64,000 nt of DNA from Corythucha ciliata (GCA_038030265.1 CM075943.1:1116001-1180000); one strand, 5' to 3'; counted from the stretch's first letter, positions 20,779 to 34,149 are shown. A program made the numbers and translations. Notes: generated from the letters alone by a model not told the origin.

Positions 20779-21942
20779 CAGGGTGGTCGGTTTTGAGTAG
20801 CAAAAAAAAAATTGGGTAATAGTACACCAAAAATGGGATAAAAAAGTCCTATTCGGATAGTGGCCTATCTCTTTTTGTTTTCGAGTAATAATTAGTGCAT
20901 TTCATTCTGAAAAATGCACTATTGGTCTCGTCGTGATGGTGGCAAACATGGGTCATGTCATGTTTTTTTCACGTTTCAGAACCTCTAGAACACGAATTCA
21001 GTGGTCTCCGGAATTCATATATATATATATTTATGGCCGTTTCCTTGTTAGCACGATAACTCTCGTAGAAATTAATTTTTTTAGTGATTTTTAGGCGCAA
21101 CTGTATTTTTCGCCGAAAAGTTGTTATTTCTCAGCTTCTACTTCACTTTTTTCCAAAAGTGATGGCAGTTTCGTAATCTACGGAAAATTTTCTACGGGAT
21201 GAACGCAAAATCAATATTCTAAATCGTCAAAAACGCCTAAAAACGTAACGTATTCGTTGCGTTAATGCAAAAAAAACAATAATTTGACTTCACAAAACAA
21301 TTTACTGTGTCACCAAAAATAGCTTCACACGTTGTCAAACGACGTAAAAACTTATCTGTTTTTCCAGCTTTCCAACGGTGTACTCGAAAGTAGAGTTATC
21401 TCCCTCCTTTGACGAGAAATTTCGAAAAGAAACGAAAAAGTCATACATTTTGGGCTAAAAATGTGACTAATAACAGGTGCGAAAATTCATTTGTTTGGCT
21501 CTCTTTCTTGAGAAATCCAAGCGCTGGCACAGTAAAAATTAAAATGTATTGCATTTGAAGAATAAACAACAAACAAACAAATTAATTAATAAACTGGACG
21601 ACGAGGTGTGCGAATTTAGGGCGTCTGCTGGTTTTTTATTTTGTTTTTATGTGTTGGACATGGTCCATGAACACCCTCACATTAGCAACGCCGAAGATGT
21701 CGACGGAACTTGCAATTCCACGATGGAAACTCAAGTTCCGTCGACATCTTCGGCTGCTAATGTGAGGGTATAAAAGAGGATAAAAATAAAAACCCAGCAG
21801 ACGCCCTAAATTCGCACACCTCTTCGTCCATTTTATTAAATTTTTTATTAGTTGTTTATTCTTCAAATGCAATAATATTTTAATTTTTCTTGTGCCAGAG
21901 CTTGGTTTTCTCAAGAAAGAGAGCAAAACAAATGAATTTTGA
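20779..21942. mobile_element. fold-back Tc1/mariner-type element, copy 2, rearranged
   Basis: Left arm begins CAGGGTGGTCGGTTTTGAG after TA, as at 7292, and runs to about 21647. The right arm (about 21782-21942) is truncated. The turn differs from copy 1: it carries a hairpin with ~38-bp arms (21673-21712 and 21732-21769) instead of the transposase scrap. A foreign segment at 20893-21075 interrupts the left arm. Confidence 0.85.
20893..21075 (-). repeat. inverted copy of array-end sequence inside the fold-back element
   Basis: 21024-21075 is the reverse complement of the array end at 20726-20778, including GTGCTAACAAGGAAACGG and an AT run. The remaining part has GTGCATTTCATTCTGAAAAATGCAC, itself a short palindrome. 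I infer insertion or inversion of the sequence that normally follows the array unit. Confidence 0.65.
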
Positions 21943-21944
21943 TG

Positions 21945-22325
21945 AAATTGATTCCTGTCCTGAAAATAGCTAAAACGACCATTCGCGCGCCATAACTGAC
22001 CATTCGTGCGTCTTGGCTTGGCGGACTTGGCGTCCTTAAAACCACTAAATACTGACTATTCCTGCCAAAAAATGACTAAAGATTCGCGCCCTAAAAATGT
22101 CTAAATGGACGATTCCTGGCCTGAAAATTGCAAAATCGACCAATCACGCGCTAAGAATGGCCGAACTGAGAATTCGCGCCTTGGTTTGATTGAAGTACTA
22201 TTCAAGCCCTGAAATTGGCAAAGCCGACTCTATGCGCCCTATGAAAAATGATTAAAATGACGATTCGCGCTTTGAAAAATCCCACACTGATTATTCCTGT
22301 CCTGAAACTGGCAAAGCCAACCGAA
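21945..22325 (-). repeat. degenerate tandem repeats, family A, reverse orientation
   Basis: Phrases such as AATGACCATTCGCGC, then CCTAAAAATG, are the reverse complement of the family at 270-1190 and 16225-16520. Confidence 0.6.
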
Positions 22326-22326
22326 T

Positions 22327-23600
22327 TCTACGATGTTGGCTCATCTTAAAGTGCAATTTCGCGGATTTCGTTTCTTTCAAAAAGGAGTAAGTGGGTTTAA
22401 CATCTTCAAATCCCAAAGTTGGCGGACTGAAAGGCACTCGCGGAAACCAATTTCGTGGGTTTTACTCACTCAAAAGGCCAATTTCGCAGGGTTGACTCTT
22501 CCAATAAAGCTATCCAACAACATGGGGACTGTCAAAGTCAATGCCGTGGGTTAAGCCTTTTTGGAGTCCAAATTTTGCGGATTTGAAACTTACAGAAACT
22601 TATTTCTAGTTTTTGACTAATTCAAGTTGTGATTTCACCTTAAACTTCCTTAAAATAAAATTTCCAAGGATTTTGGAATGGTTCTATCAAAAGCAAAATT
22701 TCATGAATCTGGCACGTGAGAAAACCCAATTTTGCGGGGTTGGCTCTTCAAAAAAGGCCAACTTCGTGGATTTCACACGTTTAAAATCAAAATTTCCAGG
22801 GTGAGAGGCTCATTAAAGAGCGATTTCGCAGGTCTTGGCAAATTTTAAAAACAAAATTATGATTGTGAGGCCCAAATTATACCCTGAGTGAATGGAAGGC
22901 TGTGAAACGTGTACACCCCCCCCCCCCGTACTTTGACATAATCGAGTCTTGATCCATCTTCGAAAACATTTCTAGGATTTGTCCCTTTAAAACCCCTTGG
23001 CCGATTTGTCTTCTTTAAACATAATTTCTCTGGTTTGGGTCACATTAGAACACCAATTTCAAGTATTTTGGCTATTTCACAAGGATATTTTGGGTGTTTG
23101 GCTAAAGTGTCAATTTTTCGTTCGCATGTTTAAGGTCGGTCGTCTACTGTGGAAGCGTTTTCGAGCGGCGCTACAACGCGCAACAACGAGCGGACGTCCC
23201 AAAGGCTCAAAATAAATTTGACATCGTCCACTGCAGGCTTAGCTGAAGTGAATACAATTCAAGCCTTTTTGGATGTACGCTATCGTTGCCGCTCGTTGTA
23301 GCGCCGCTCGAAATTGCTTCCAGTGGACGACCGGCCTTACTCTTTCAAGATCCCCATTTTGTGGATCTGGCGCCTTCTAAGCCAATTTTGTAGATTTTCA
23401 TGATTGTAAAATCAAATTTTGTGGTGCTGAATTCTCCAAAAATCAAGTTATTTGAATTTGAGCTCTTCAAAACCCCAATTTCGCAGATTTTCTCTCCTTT
23501 GAAAATCATTATGTTGTGGATTCAGTCATTTTAGAATTTATGGTTTTAACGAAAGTTTCTCTAAATTATAAAAAACAAGTTGAGTGTAACTCCTGAACGA
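22327..23600 (+). repeat. degenerate tandem repeats, family C
   Basis: Loosely repeated ~40-bp phrases of the type CCAATTTCGCGGGTTTGGCTC, then a short A run. The same family occurs at 42400-43020 and more weakly at 37130-37600. Interrupted by a MITE at 23131-23339. Confidence 0.6.
23131..23339. mobile_element. fold-back MITE, GC-rich
   Basis: Arms 23131-23180 and 23291-23339 (TAAGGTCGGTCGTCTACTGT side against CAGTGGACGACCGGCCTTA side). The inner part CGAGCGGCGCTACAACG is perfectly inverted. Non-coding. Confidence 0.75.
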
Positions 23601-24960
23601 TTATTTTGTAATGTTTTTTATCCAAAACCGGGGGGGGGGGGGGCCGCCAAAGGTGGTCGCCTACCCTGCCTAGCCCTAACGGCGGCCCTGTACAAGGGCT
23701 TGGGGGCCGAGGCAACTATTGGGATTCCCCCCCTCCCTTAGGTTAATGGACTTTGTTGTAGTAATTGATCATTCCCAAGTATGCTCGAAGTTGACCAATT
23801 GACCAATTTTCCACAGTCTAATACTTTCCTGGCAGCGGAGTAACGCCATTATTCTTTGTTACTTGTGTCCGAGCTGATAGTCAACCTCCGACTGGAAAAA
23901 AAAAAAAGCCATTTCTCCAAGTTCACGCGAATTCTGTGCCGAAAAACGCTGAAAACTACGCCCCTGAAGGTTGTTGCCCGCGCACAGTAGAACGGATGTA
24001 AAGTTGCCGTTAGGCGCACTTCGCTCCACTATCATGGCTCTGATGAAATTTCATCCTCATAATTTCCTTGATCTCACTCTAATCTTTTCTCTCAAGGAAA
24101 ATTGATAGGTTGTTAAGTCAATTGTGTTTAAACAAATCGCTTGACAAAGGCTCGAATAAAGAACAGGTCCATTTCGTGTGGTACATTTCCTTTTTATGGG
24201 ACCTTCTCGCTTCTCATCCCAGCCCACAGTATAAAAACCAGCGTCAGAACCCCCCATTTAAAATAAATTGTATAAAATACATTCAGAGCCCCTATAGTTT
24301 GTTTGACTTTAAAATAATATTTTGCATCTATAATCGTTCTACAGTGCGTAGTCAACTACCATTAGAGGCAATGGACTGTGATTTATGGTCACGTTCACGG
24401 ATTTATAGCCGAGAAATATTGACATGAAATGTTAACGTTAAATAGAGGAAATTTTTCCTCCACAAGGTCCCACTGACATCAAGTTCCTGTACCTTCACAG
24501 CGTGTCATTGAATTGAATATTGAACGAATGGTGATTGTAATGCCTTCATTCAGTTTTTGAAAACAGACGTTTTCAAAAAATGCAATAAATAGTGAGGTGT
24601 TTTCATAGCCACAAAAGTGCTTAATAATATTTCTTACTATTAAATTGTGCGTGATCAATTGAGTCAAAAATAGTTAGCTTTGAAAGTTGCTCTACTAGTG
24701 AATACGGATGGGGGTTGAAAAAGTGAGGCTTAACCAGAAGGACATACACAAATATCACGGGAGTATGTTATGTGCTAAATGTTCTCTTATGTCGGTTTTT
24801 ATTAGCGTGGACGAAGGGAGAGGGAAACAATTGAATCAAGTGGGAGCCGGTCTAAAAGGGAAAGGAGGCAAAATAAGATTGGCTTGGCAGCAGTTTACTT
24901 CTCTCACACAACACGGCCGCGTAGAGTCGTGATTCGAGTCGGTTGTTGTCAGTGCGTTGT
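23601..24960. other. no gene recognised; possible upstream region of the exon at 24965
   Basis: Contains a G run near 23630 and otherwise AT-rich DNA. TCAGT at 24949-24953 fits an arthropod initiator, but this would leave only a 14-base leader. Weak evidence for a promoter. Confidence 0.3.
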
Positions 24961-24964
24961 CAAA

Positions 24965-25025
24965 ATGAGTATGACTTTGAGGCCGTCAGTGGAAATAGAA
25001 TTTACGGATCTCAGCTACACAGCCG
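24965..25025 (+). CDS. probable first coding exon of an ABCG-type ABC transporter
   Basis: The ATG sits in the good context CAAAATG and opens a 20-codon stretch, MSMTLRPSVEIEFTDLSYTA, that ends in a phase-1 splice donor (G then GTATGT at 25026). In insect ABCG half-transporters of the ABCG1/4 type, the residues just before the nucleotide-binding domain read like VxIEFxDLxYTV, which this matches. The family call rests on this short motif only. Such proteins export lipids or sterols across membranes. No Walker A, signature or membrane exon was found downstream, so the rest of the gene would lie beyond a long intron or outside the window. Confidence 0.45.
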
Positions 25026-28000
25026 GTATGTTGTAAAAAAAATTAATATGCATAATTTGCTTTAAAATTGAAAGCCATAGCATGGCACTTTCTTTTGGGT
25101 AATGCAAATCAATGACGGGCACTCGTTCCGTCTTTGTTCACTTGCATGATAGTTGCTCCTAAAATTTTAATAGGTCCAATTAATTGTCAAATAATGTTTA
25201 TGTGGGCATTTGAGCTTCTTATTCGAACAATAGCTGTTTCGCCATCTAGACATGGTGCTTTGATTTTTTGTTGTATTAAATTATGTGTAACACTTTATCG
25301 AGAGCACTTGAAAATCGAGCGTTTTCGCTACAGAGGGTTCAGTATTCTTTGTTAACCTCTGGACTGGACAAATTAGGTCTCGGAATTTAACGAATCTCTC
25401 AAGAAGATACGTGAATTAAAAAAAAATAGTTCTGAAGAAAAAAGCCGAAAGCGCGTTTTTATGTTCCACCCGTTGCCCCTCATGACCTAACCAAACGTGT
25501 TTTGGCTTGGCTTGGACGGCCTGTCTCCGAATTTTTATTTCATTCTCCGCCGAAGATTGATCTTTATATTTACTAGGCGGCACTAATTATGTTTTGCGGG
25601 ATTTGAAAGATAATTTCTTAACCATGATGGATAATAATAAAATTCTTTCTCTATAGACATCGCTGAAGAAATACTGTTTCAACATTTCAAGTGTGCCCCC
25701 ATGCTGATTGGAGTGAAAGCAATTGAGGAAATTTTGCAAAATGGGGGTTGTCATGAAAAGTGAAACATCAAGTGGGAGATAAATTTAACAGCTAAAATGT
25801 GTGTACACAGGCTGTGAAAGTCACTCATATCTCGTCTGACATGTGACGTTTTTCACTTTTCTTCGACAACCCCTCTGATTTTGTGTTTCACCTGATCAAA
25901 ACTGGAGCTGGCCGCCCTGAACTAAATTTCAAAAGTTTTCATATTTCATGAATGCTCAGGACCATGTGTGTATCGTTCGTAGTTGTTCAATGTAATTCAG
26001 TTCAGTGTTTCATTGTTTTAGAAACCGATAGTAAAATACTTCTTCTAGTAATTAAAGTCTTGCTCTTACATCACATTGCGTTATTATAAATATATTATGT
26101 TGTAATAGCTTCAGAAGAGAAGCAGGATCATTGGGAACTTTCTTTTTCTTTAAGCTCCCGAGAGTTCCATAGCGAGTTGCGTTAATATTTAAAATCATGT
26201 TTATTAAGATTCGTTTCTTCACAAGATTGACGTAGCAATAGGTCGGTTATTGGAGCAATTTATTTATTGGACATTTTTTCATTTGAGTGAGACAAAAAAA
26301 TGCTTAACTCAGCTCTGATTTTTCGTTGCATACATTTTTTCCGCTGACAATAGTTGGCGTGTGAAAAGTTTGTACTCAATTTCAACCCTCCTCGCTGTAC
26401 CCGCCTGCTCCATTTAGCAAGCAATCGTATAGGTATATCCTTCTCCTGACTGAAATATTCATCTTGTCCCATTTTTATTTAATTCCAAGGCCTTGTTTAC
26501 ACTCTTTTCTCATCATTGAACAATTTTCTGGTCTAATTTGATTGTGTTTTAATTTTATTTTTATTATTATCATTATTTTTGGGCGTGCATATTTTATGTT
26601 ATGAATTGGGAGCTCCCGAGGAGACCTAATCAAGTGGGTTCCAGTCACGAGAATTGAAAAACAGAGCAGACAGACAGAGACAGACGAGTAATCATTAATC
26701 GATAATTTATTTGTTTATAAATAATTTACATTAAATTTGTCATGAAAATCGGAAGTGCTCGCACATCACATTATTAAGAACTATCTCTAATAACGACGAA
26801 TGAAAAAATATGTCACTTTTGAATGGCTGTGGAACTTACCAAGAGCGCCAGTTGCTTGCCTCCTTTTGGCTTATTATTTCTCAATAATAAGTCTTTGTTT
26901 ACGATGAGTTCGTTGATCATTTGGGTTGTTATGTCCTGTCAGTCCTGCTCTTTTACTGCTTCGGTAATATACATTTTACAACGACACATTTATAAAGAAA
27001 TTCATTGAGAAGTATCATTTCAGTGAATGAATAATAAACCAAAATCGCCTATTTTCAACAAAAAATTGAGAAAAAACGTTACTTCGCCGCTAAAATGAAA
27101 AGAAAGTGGTAATTCGCAGCTAAAATCGAGGAATCCTTTTTAACTAATTTATTTCTTATTTTTTAGTTTTTAAATATTCGTAAATCAAATGCGCTTTTTA
27201 GATCATTTTTTATCGTCTACCTTCCTTCCCCCTCATTTAGCTAGATGCGCCTCTGACACGGCGCCCCCGGGCGCTCGCCCGGCTCCCCCCCCCCATCTTA
27301 AAGCTGGCACTGTTGAAGTGAATTTTTTCGAATCGAACACTCAAATCTCGGGCTAAATATCCGATTCCTTTGATAGTTAAGATTATTTCCAGGGTCATTT
27401 CTACAAGAACGGAGTTTGAATGTTGTGGGATGAATCCTCCTCCCCCATTACCTCGTCTTCGAATTATTGAAGAATGGGTGGTAAAATATCCTTTTATGTT
27501 CACTAAAGATGGACAGAGGTCAGTGGTGAGGTGCTGGTGTAACCCTCACCCGGCATTTCCAAACCAAGAGGTGGCCGCTTCTGAAGCCGCTATGTTGACT
27601 GCATGCACTGACTGGCCCAAGGCTCCGCCGGAGAAGTCGGACAAGTCACCCTGACGACTGTTTTCGATCCGAGTTCTTATACTATAGTGTGTACTGTGTA
27701 GTATATTATTATGATCGACCGCGCTCATTGAACCCATTACAATTTCCCCTATCAGCATCGGAATTCCTTGGCCGAGTTCAATATAGTCTGTTTCGAAGCG
27801 TGGGAACTAAGCTTTTATGGGGTTCATCTGGCAAAAAACAACGCAAAACAATGTTGTGAACAACAATAACGAGCTCTTCTTTACGCATAGACTTGTTTCA
27901 CCAAGTCCTTTAACTTTCAACTTCACGGTCAAAAGAGTCCCAGAAAGTAAAGGCAAAGGAATTACGTCATAATTAATTCTGAAGCTTTCTTACCTAACTG

Positions 28001-29550
28001 AAATTCCACATGAAAGAATCTCTTTCTGGGTCACTCCATAATCCAAGTGAAAAGGGCTGTTCCTAGATACAAAACAGGCCTTTCTATTTTCAAAGTGAAT
28101 ACTTTCGTCGTGGCTTCGTGGACTGCAGCGAAGGCCCTTCGTGACGATTTCAGTTGGAAAAAGTTGGAAAAAATGATATAAATATAAAATTACCATCATA
28201 TTCGGTAATAACCTGTTATTGAGTCCTTAATCGATTTTTTTGAAAGTTTACTCCTCAAATGATGGGTATTCCCTGCAGGAAAAACAGTTTTGACTCTCCA
28301 TAGGGGATTTAGTTCCCATTATTGCATGTATATCCTGAATGCGAAGGTTGGAGTCAGCGATAAAAACTTAATTGACTACTACCTTAAGATAGTGTTCTTT
28401 CTCCATTCTTGTGAAAGAGCAGTCGGTCATTTGCTCTCGGGATGGGGGGGGGGGGGTATTTCATCAGGAGAAGGAGAGGTAGACGTATGTTTCCCCCTTT
28501 TTTTGTCTTTAGAAGTTTCCACAACTCAGGATGAGTCCCAAGAAAAAATAATTTATTACATTCTCATCAGCATTCATTTTTTAACACGAATGAGATTATC
28601 AAGAAATAGGCAATGCAATTTGCAGAAATAAGCTGCTTCATAACAGGTGTTCTCGTTTATCGACGGCGAAACTATACTCCTGCAAAATACTTTGTTTGGC
28701 GGAGGAGGGGTCGTGTTAGGTGTTACCCTGAACTTGACTATTTTTTCAGTTTTGTCACAACTTTCGAAAATTTTCAAGGCAATACACTTTCGTGATTTCG
28801 CGATTATTTTACGCTAAAAAAAAAACCGGTATATTTAGTGATTCTTTAATGTTTTCGAAGATAAGGTACCTACCTAACTGTCAAGGTCCTAAAAGTAAGG
28901 AAATTAGCCATTCCTCTCTATAATTTGGCATAAATCGAAGCTTCTACGAGCTAAGCTTTAAGATTAAATTTTGCTAGGAATTCAAGGGCTCACCCGACAA
29001 TTATTTTGGGGGTTTGAGAGAAGAGAAAAATGATAAAATGCGCGACTTGACCACCGGCATTTGCACTTATGATTCTGAATCACGGCTACTAATTTCACTA
29101 TAAGTTGTCTAATTTGACTTCCTGAAACCCCATAAATTACGGGTGTATTACGCTCGCGTATGAGAATCCTCATCGTCTTAGCTCGGCTATATAGCGTAAT
29201 CATACGGGCGCGTTCTCTGGTGAAAGTTTTCTCGCCTTCCCGCTCAAGAAAGAGAAACGTGATGAAAAGTCCCAACCGGTGAGTCCTAATCTTAATTTCT
29301 CAGAAGTAAATTGCTATTCCTTGGTTGATTATACTCATGATGACGCTTTTTTTCTTGTCATTCATTAGTGTATTTTATGAATAGATGTGTAGTTTTTCCA
29401 GCCAAGTTCTTTTTTTTTTTTTTTTTAATGCATTTTGTAGAGTTTCAAGCAGATCTCTTGAGCAATAACTAATAATATTATTTATTTTTTCTTAATCGTT
29501 CGTACGGAATTGATAATGAATAGAGAAAAAGTTCTTCGCGGCGTCATCCT

Positions 29551-29597
<47 letters not shown>

Positions 29598-32396
29598 TGC
29601 AATGATCGATAGATTTATCTTGGCCGGCTGCATCTCTTGATTGTGATATTCAAGATTTTATGCCCTGTGGCCATGAATTTTTCTTTTATGGTTAAAAAAC
29701 GCGTAGGGCGTGGGTATACTTTTTGTCTGATAATAATATAATTGGTTTAAGCGCTAAATTTTAATTGACACGAAAAACTTCTACCTACTTGAAAAAATAC
29801 TGAAAAAAATGTGTAAAAGAATATTTGTCAAATGGGGTCAAATCAACAGCTCATCCTCGCCCCTTCCTTGGTTATGCAAGTTTTAATTCTAATGATTTCC
29901 GCTCATGTCACGTATCTACTCAATTCAACAATAAAAAAAAATATTTAGACACTCTATGCGTCCGATGCCTCAAAGATACTATGAAATGACTTATTGTCGA
30001 TTCAGACATATCCTTGGGAGTGAGTATTGATGGCAGAATGAGATTGAGGGTGACAGTGTGATGGTTACAAATAGGCGAAAATAAACTGATGAACTCCTGG
30101 GCGTCTGTGCCACTTTTGAAAGTTCACAGAAAGAAACGGATAAAAATATATTTCAATTTTTAGCAAGCATTATTGACACAACTTATATAAAAAGCGAATA
30201 AGTCGATATAACGTTGCTGAGTGTACATACGCTCCTTGATGAGTGAGCGTTATGTCAATGCCCGCACAGCGCAGACCCCCATAAATCAATGGCATTCTTA
30301 ATTTCACTTTTTTTTTTTCAGTAGAACTAATTATATCATCATTGCAGTGGCTCTGACCTTAAAAATTAAAGACAGGGGGGGTATACATAAAAGTGTTAAC
30401 AATGCATAAAAAAAACACCCCGGGGAACATTTCGTAATCGTTTGCATAACAATAATTTCTCTTCAACTTGTCTTCTGTCAATCTCCAGTGGTGCCTCTCT
30501 AAAATGCAAAGAAACTGGGGACCTATTTCAGGATTGTAAATCTGTAAAAGTAGCCTGTAAAGACCGTTTATTTGACTGTTGTAAGTCGGAAAGCTTCATT
30601 GCTGGTATTATTTTGCTGGTAAATTGATCACGGAAGCGGCATTTTTTGAAGTCTTACAAATTGTAACGATATCCTGTGTTGAGGAGAGACAAAAAAAGCG
30701 CGTCGGCTTCTGCGGCCCTGAAATTGTTTAGTGTGTTTCAAGGCGAGAAAAGAGCGGAAATTGATCAGAAAGAACGCGAGTATAGACGATGAAAAAACAC
30801 TAAAAGGTTATAAAGGTATTTGTTTAACAACCGATTAATTTATATAGTTGCCTTCGATTTTCTCGTTCAGGAGCACAATGGACGTACCGTGAGCATGTTT
30901 TTAATGTGATCATGTTTATGCGTTGTCCCTGAAGTAAAATGTTACGTGTTTTTGCTTGAGCTAATTTTTTGGACATTTAATCTTCTGAGAAGAAGACAGG
31001 ATTTTGTAATACGAATACGACACTTATTTTCAAAACTGAAGATACGGGAAACCGCAATATAGACTATACACAATAGTGATTTCTTACGGGCCGCAAACCT
31101 TGAATCCTAGCTTCAGAAATATTACGTTTTCCTCAAAGTGTCAGACCCTAAAATGTCAAAAACGTCCGAGTCCGAAAAATGTTTGGTTTCTGACGCTGAT
31201 ACAATTCTTTTGTACATACGTAACATTTTTTGTTTTCCGCTGCATGTGTCAAACTCAGATTTTTGGCAATTTTGAGCACAGTTAAAAAGATCAGCCCACC
31301 CAAAATTGTTAGTCGTGATTATTTAAGGGTGCTAGTAGTCATGAATGTGCAGTGAAATTCCAACAACGGGTGTCTGACGAATGACGATCAATCAATTGAC
31401 AAGGTTTTACTGCCCTCATGGAGCCAAAGAGCTAAGTCGTAAAGATACCAAGTCATTTCTCTTCTGATAACGTGTGGTCACTAAAGCTAGAGGGAAAATT
31501 GCTCCCGCCAGAGTGCCACATGACATTTGGTCTCAAAATTTGGCGGTTCGGAAAACGCTTATGAACAAATAAAAAAATAATAGTTTATTAAACCAAATGA
31601 AAACTATGAATATCGGGTCTATCACGACATAATAGTAATGAATAGTTCAAGCAGACTAAAACTGAAGAAGATTTCCGTTGAGTTAAAAAAAGTTTATTGT
31701 ATATCTATTGAAATGTTGTTGTTTTACGATGTTTTGTCAAGTGCAGCGAGATCCTGGGCATTCTCAAGAGTCAGGTGAGCATGTTGTTTCTTCCATCCCC
31801 TCTGCAGACCGCACGTTGAGGGCGAGTTTCACGCAGATAGTATACCTCGCCCCCTCCAAACAGCCTTCGCCAAGTACATGGCATAATTTTTCACGCCTTA
31901 TTTGTGCTGCACGGATTTCAAGTACTCATTCCAATCTACAGAAAATTGTACATAAAATGTTTTGTATACATTTTCCAAATTTTGTCCCCAAAATAACTTC
32001 AATCCCACCTTGAACTTTTACCTTGAAAATTTGCGCTCTACCATAGACTTACAAACGGCGGACATCAATCTACAGTTTCTCTGGCTGAGCTGGGTTTTAT
32101 ACAGGGGCACGAAACACGACGGAATTTGAAGTTGAAATTAAATTATTTTATAAGGAAAATGGATCGAAAAGAATCGAAATAATAAAAAAATCTTCTATCA
32201 GTGAAAATGAAAAATGTCCAAAATCCAGCTGTAATTTTATTTGCTTCACATGTAGTTTGTGAAGCAGACACTTTATTGAAGAAAAAGTTGAGACCAAATG
32301 TTGTAAGTGCGCTCTGACGGGATCAAAATTTCAAATTTTATAAATTACCACCGCTACCATAGCAATCGTGATGAGTGGAAGAACTTGGGTTCTATA
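25026..32396. other. long non-coding stretch, possibly intron
   Basis: AT-rich, with no convincing gene. It includes a patch of family B degenerate repeats (27030-27140), a GC-rich segment near 27240-27300, a G run near 28445, a T run of about 46 at 29551-29596 and a small A/G-run segment near 30370. Short open frames here are not supported by domains. Confidence 0.45.
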
Positions 32397-33518
32397 CATA
32401 GAGATAAAAATGAATAGAGAAAGCCAAGAGAAAGCTTGGGCTTGAAATTTGTTGACCGTAGTTATGGTGGGAGGTGCACCTTGTGAACCACAAAGTAACC
32501 TCAAGTCAAGTTGTTTTTTATTTACACATGTCCACTTTGAATTTCTAGTTTTGTTCTTTTTTCCTCTAGTATGTCTAGTGTTGTCACTGTGAGTTTTTAG
32601 ATTGTTTCACAGGGCATTAATAAAGTGAATAACACACAACTATACTCCGGAGAATCTTTATTTTAAACGGTCGACCATGCGCGAGTTGATGGACTTCTTT
32701 TCCGGATATTTCAACGCGCGCAAGTAGCTTCAATCCTCTTCCAGGAATCACGACAGAAGCCACCGGGAAATCCGTCACTCATATTTTTCATGGAATACGT
32801 CATGTTTCTGAGTTCAAGATAACTTGTTTTTTACTGATGTGTTGTGTATTTTTGGGTATGTTTCTTCAGGGGTCGATCCTATGATAGCAAAGAGAAATAC
32901 AGGGCTAAGAAATCACGAACGTTTATTTCACATAATAATCGCTCGCAAGCAAGAAATAAACTAATTCAGAAACATTATATGTACCAGCATTGCGAATGAG
33001 AAGACCCGTAGTTCGAGCACAGCGAGACCTGCATGAGTGTGGCGACTTTTGTTCAAATCCTTGTTTCGCAGTCCTCAAGAGACGGAGCGGCTCTTTCTGA
33101 ACTCGTGACTGTCTCGCCCATGTTGTAGTATGTTGATGGAACGCGACCAGGGCCACTTATTTTAGAAAATAAACACCAAAATGCACTTGAAAATACGGCT
33201 ACGTGCCACGATCGATGACATTTACAATGAAATCGTATGAACATCAAGTCGATCACGCTTTGAGAACGAGAGTGTTGATGAGTTTGACTTAGTTTTTACC
33301 GAACAAATTCCCCGAAATACCCCTTGTTCATTCAAACTCGAGCTCTTTTTTTGTAATTTTGCATTAATCTCAAGGGGGAGGTGAGCATTTTTGTTGATAA
33401 CCTAACGATGTAGAGGTAAATTCAAGGTTCTGAAGGTGTACTTTGGCGGCCGTATTTGTGACAACCCTTCTACCCACCCCCCAGCCAATTCAGGTTTTCT
33501 CCAGTTATATACCTCTAT
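32397..33518 (-). repeat. dispersed repeat R1, copy 2 (inverted)
   Basis: Reverse complement of 12349-13606. It lacks the hAT MITE, so it shows the empty target CTTGATGT once (complement at 33241-33248). Divergence between copies is modest, with small indels. Confidence 0.8.
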
Positions 33519-33828
33519 GGTTCTATACAACTTTGCCAAAGAGTGTCGTTAAAAGTGAAGAGGTGCATTATGAGTATGTATGGGTGGACTGCGCGCCACC
33601 AGGGTGACGCCTTTCTGAGGTGTTGTGGCTGGGAGAAGGGAAGGAAAGAGAGAGAAAGAAAACGGAGACGCTTGAATTAGTAAAAAGAAGGTAACCAGCT
33701 GATCAAGAAAAAAAGGAGATGTGAGCTGCTTGGCAGCACGAAGGCGATATCGGTGAGTCAAAAAACTATTCATATTTCTTTGAGTATAAAATCTTTACTA
33801 TGGAGTGAACCATACAATTTAGCAATTG

Positions 33829-33900
33829 AGGCCCAATTACACCAACCTAGTGACTCGGCCGCGTACTGGGCCGAGTACTGGGCGAGTAGGTAATGAAGTA
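33829..33900. mobile_element. MITE end with AGGCCCAATTACAC
   Basis: AGGCCCAATTACAC at 33829-33842 followed by ACTCGGCC phrases. The complementary end GTGTAATTGGGCCT occurs at about 36608-36621, with a related one ending 36719. It is an orphan or internally deleted member of that family. Confidence 0.5.
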
Positions 33901-33910
33901 GGAACGAGAC

Positions 33911-34051
33911 AGGGGGCCTATTCTCTAACAACAAGCAATATTTTTTTCGCCAGCCATGTGTTTATTTCATTCATTTGTTTGAAGAAAATCAATGAAATAA
34001 ACATATGACTTCGAAAAAGCTATTGCTTCGGAGTTAGAGAATAAGCCCCCA
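33911..34051. mobile_element. 141-bp MITE
   Basis: Arms of about 38 bp: GGGGGCCTATTCTCTAAC on the left and GTTAGAGAATAAGCCCCC on the right. Non-coding. Confidence 0.75.
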
Positions 34052-34149
34052 GTTTTGTTATGCGTTGTCATGGCACCGCGAAGCAGAAAAATTAAACGGG
34101 AAAAAATGTTTGAACTCAATTGGCGAATGAAACTATCACTAGCTGCGCT

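Noticed and set aside
31750..31785. 28-nt segment between AAGTGCAG and GTGAGC as a micro-exon of the ABCG-like gene
   Set aside because: It is bounded by good splice signals, but its translation does not resemble the expected region and nothing else supports it.
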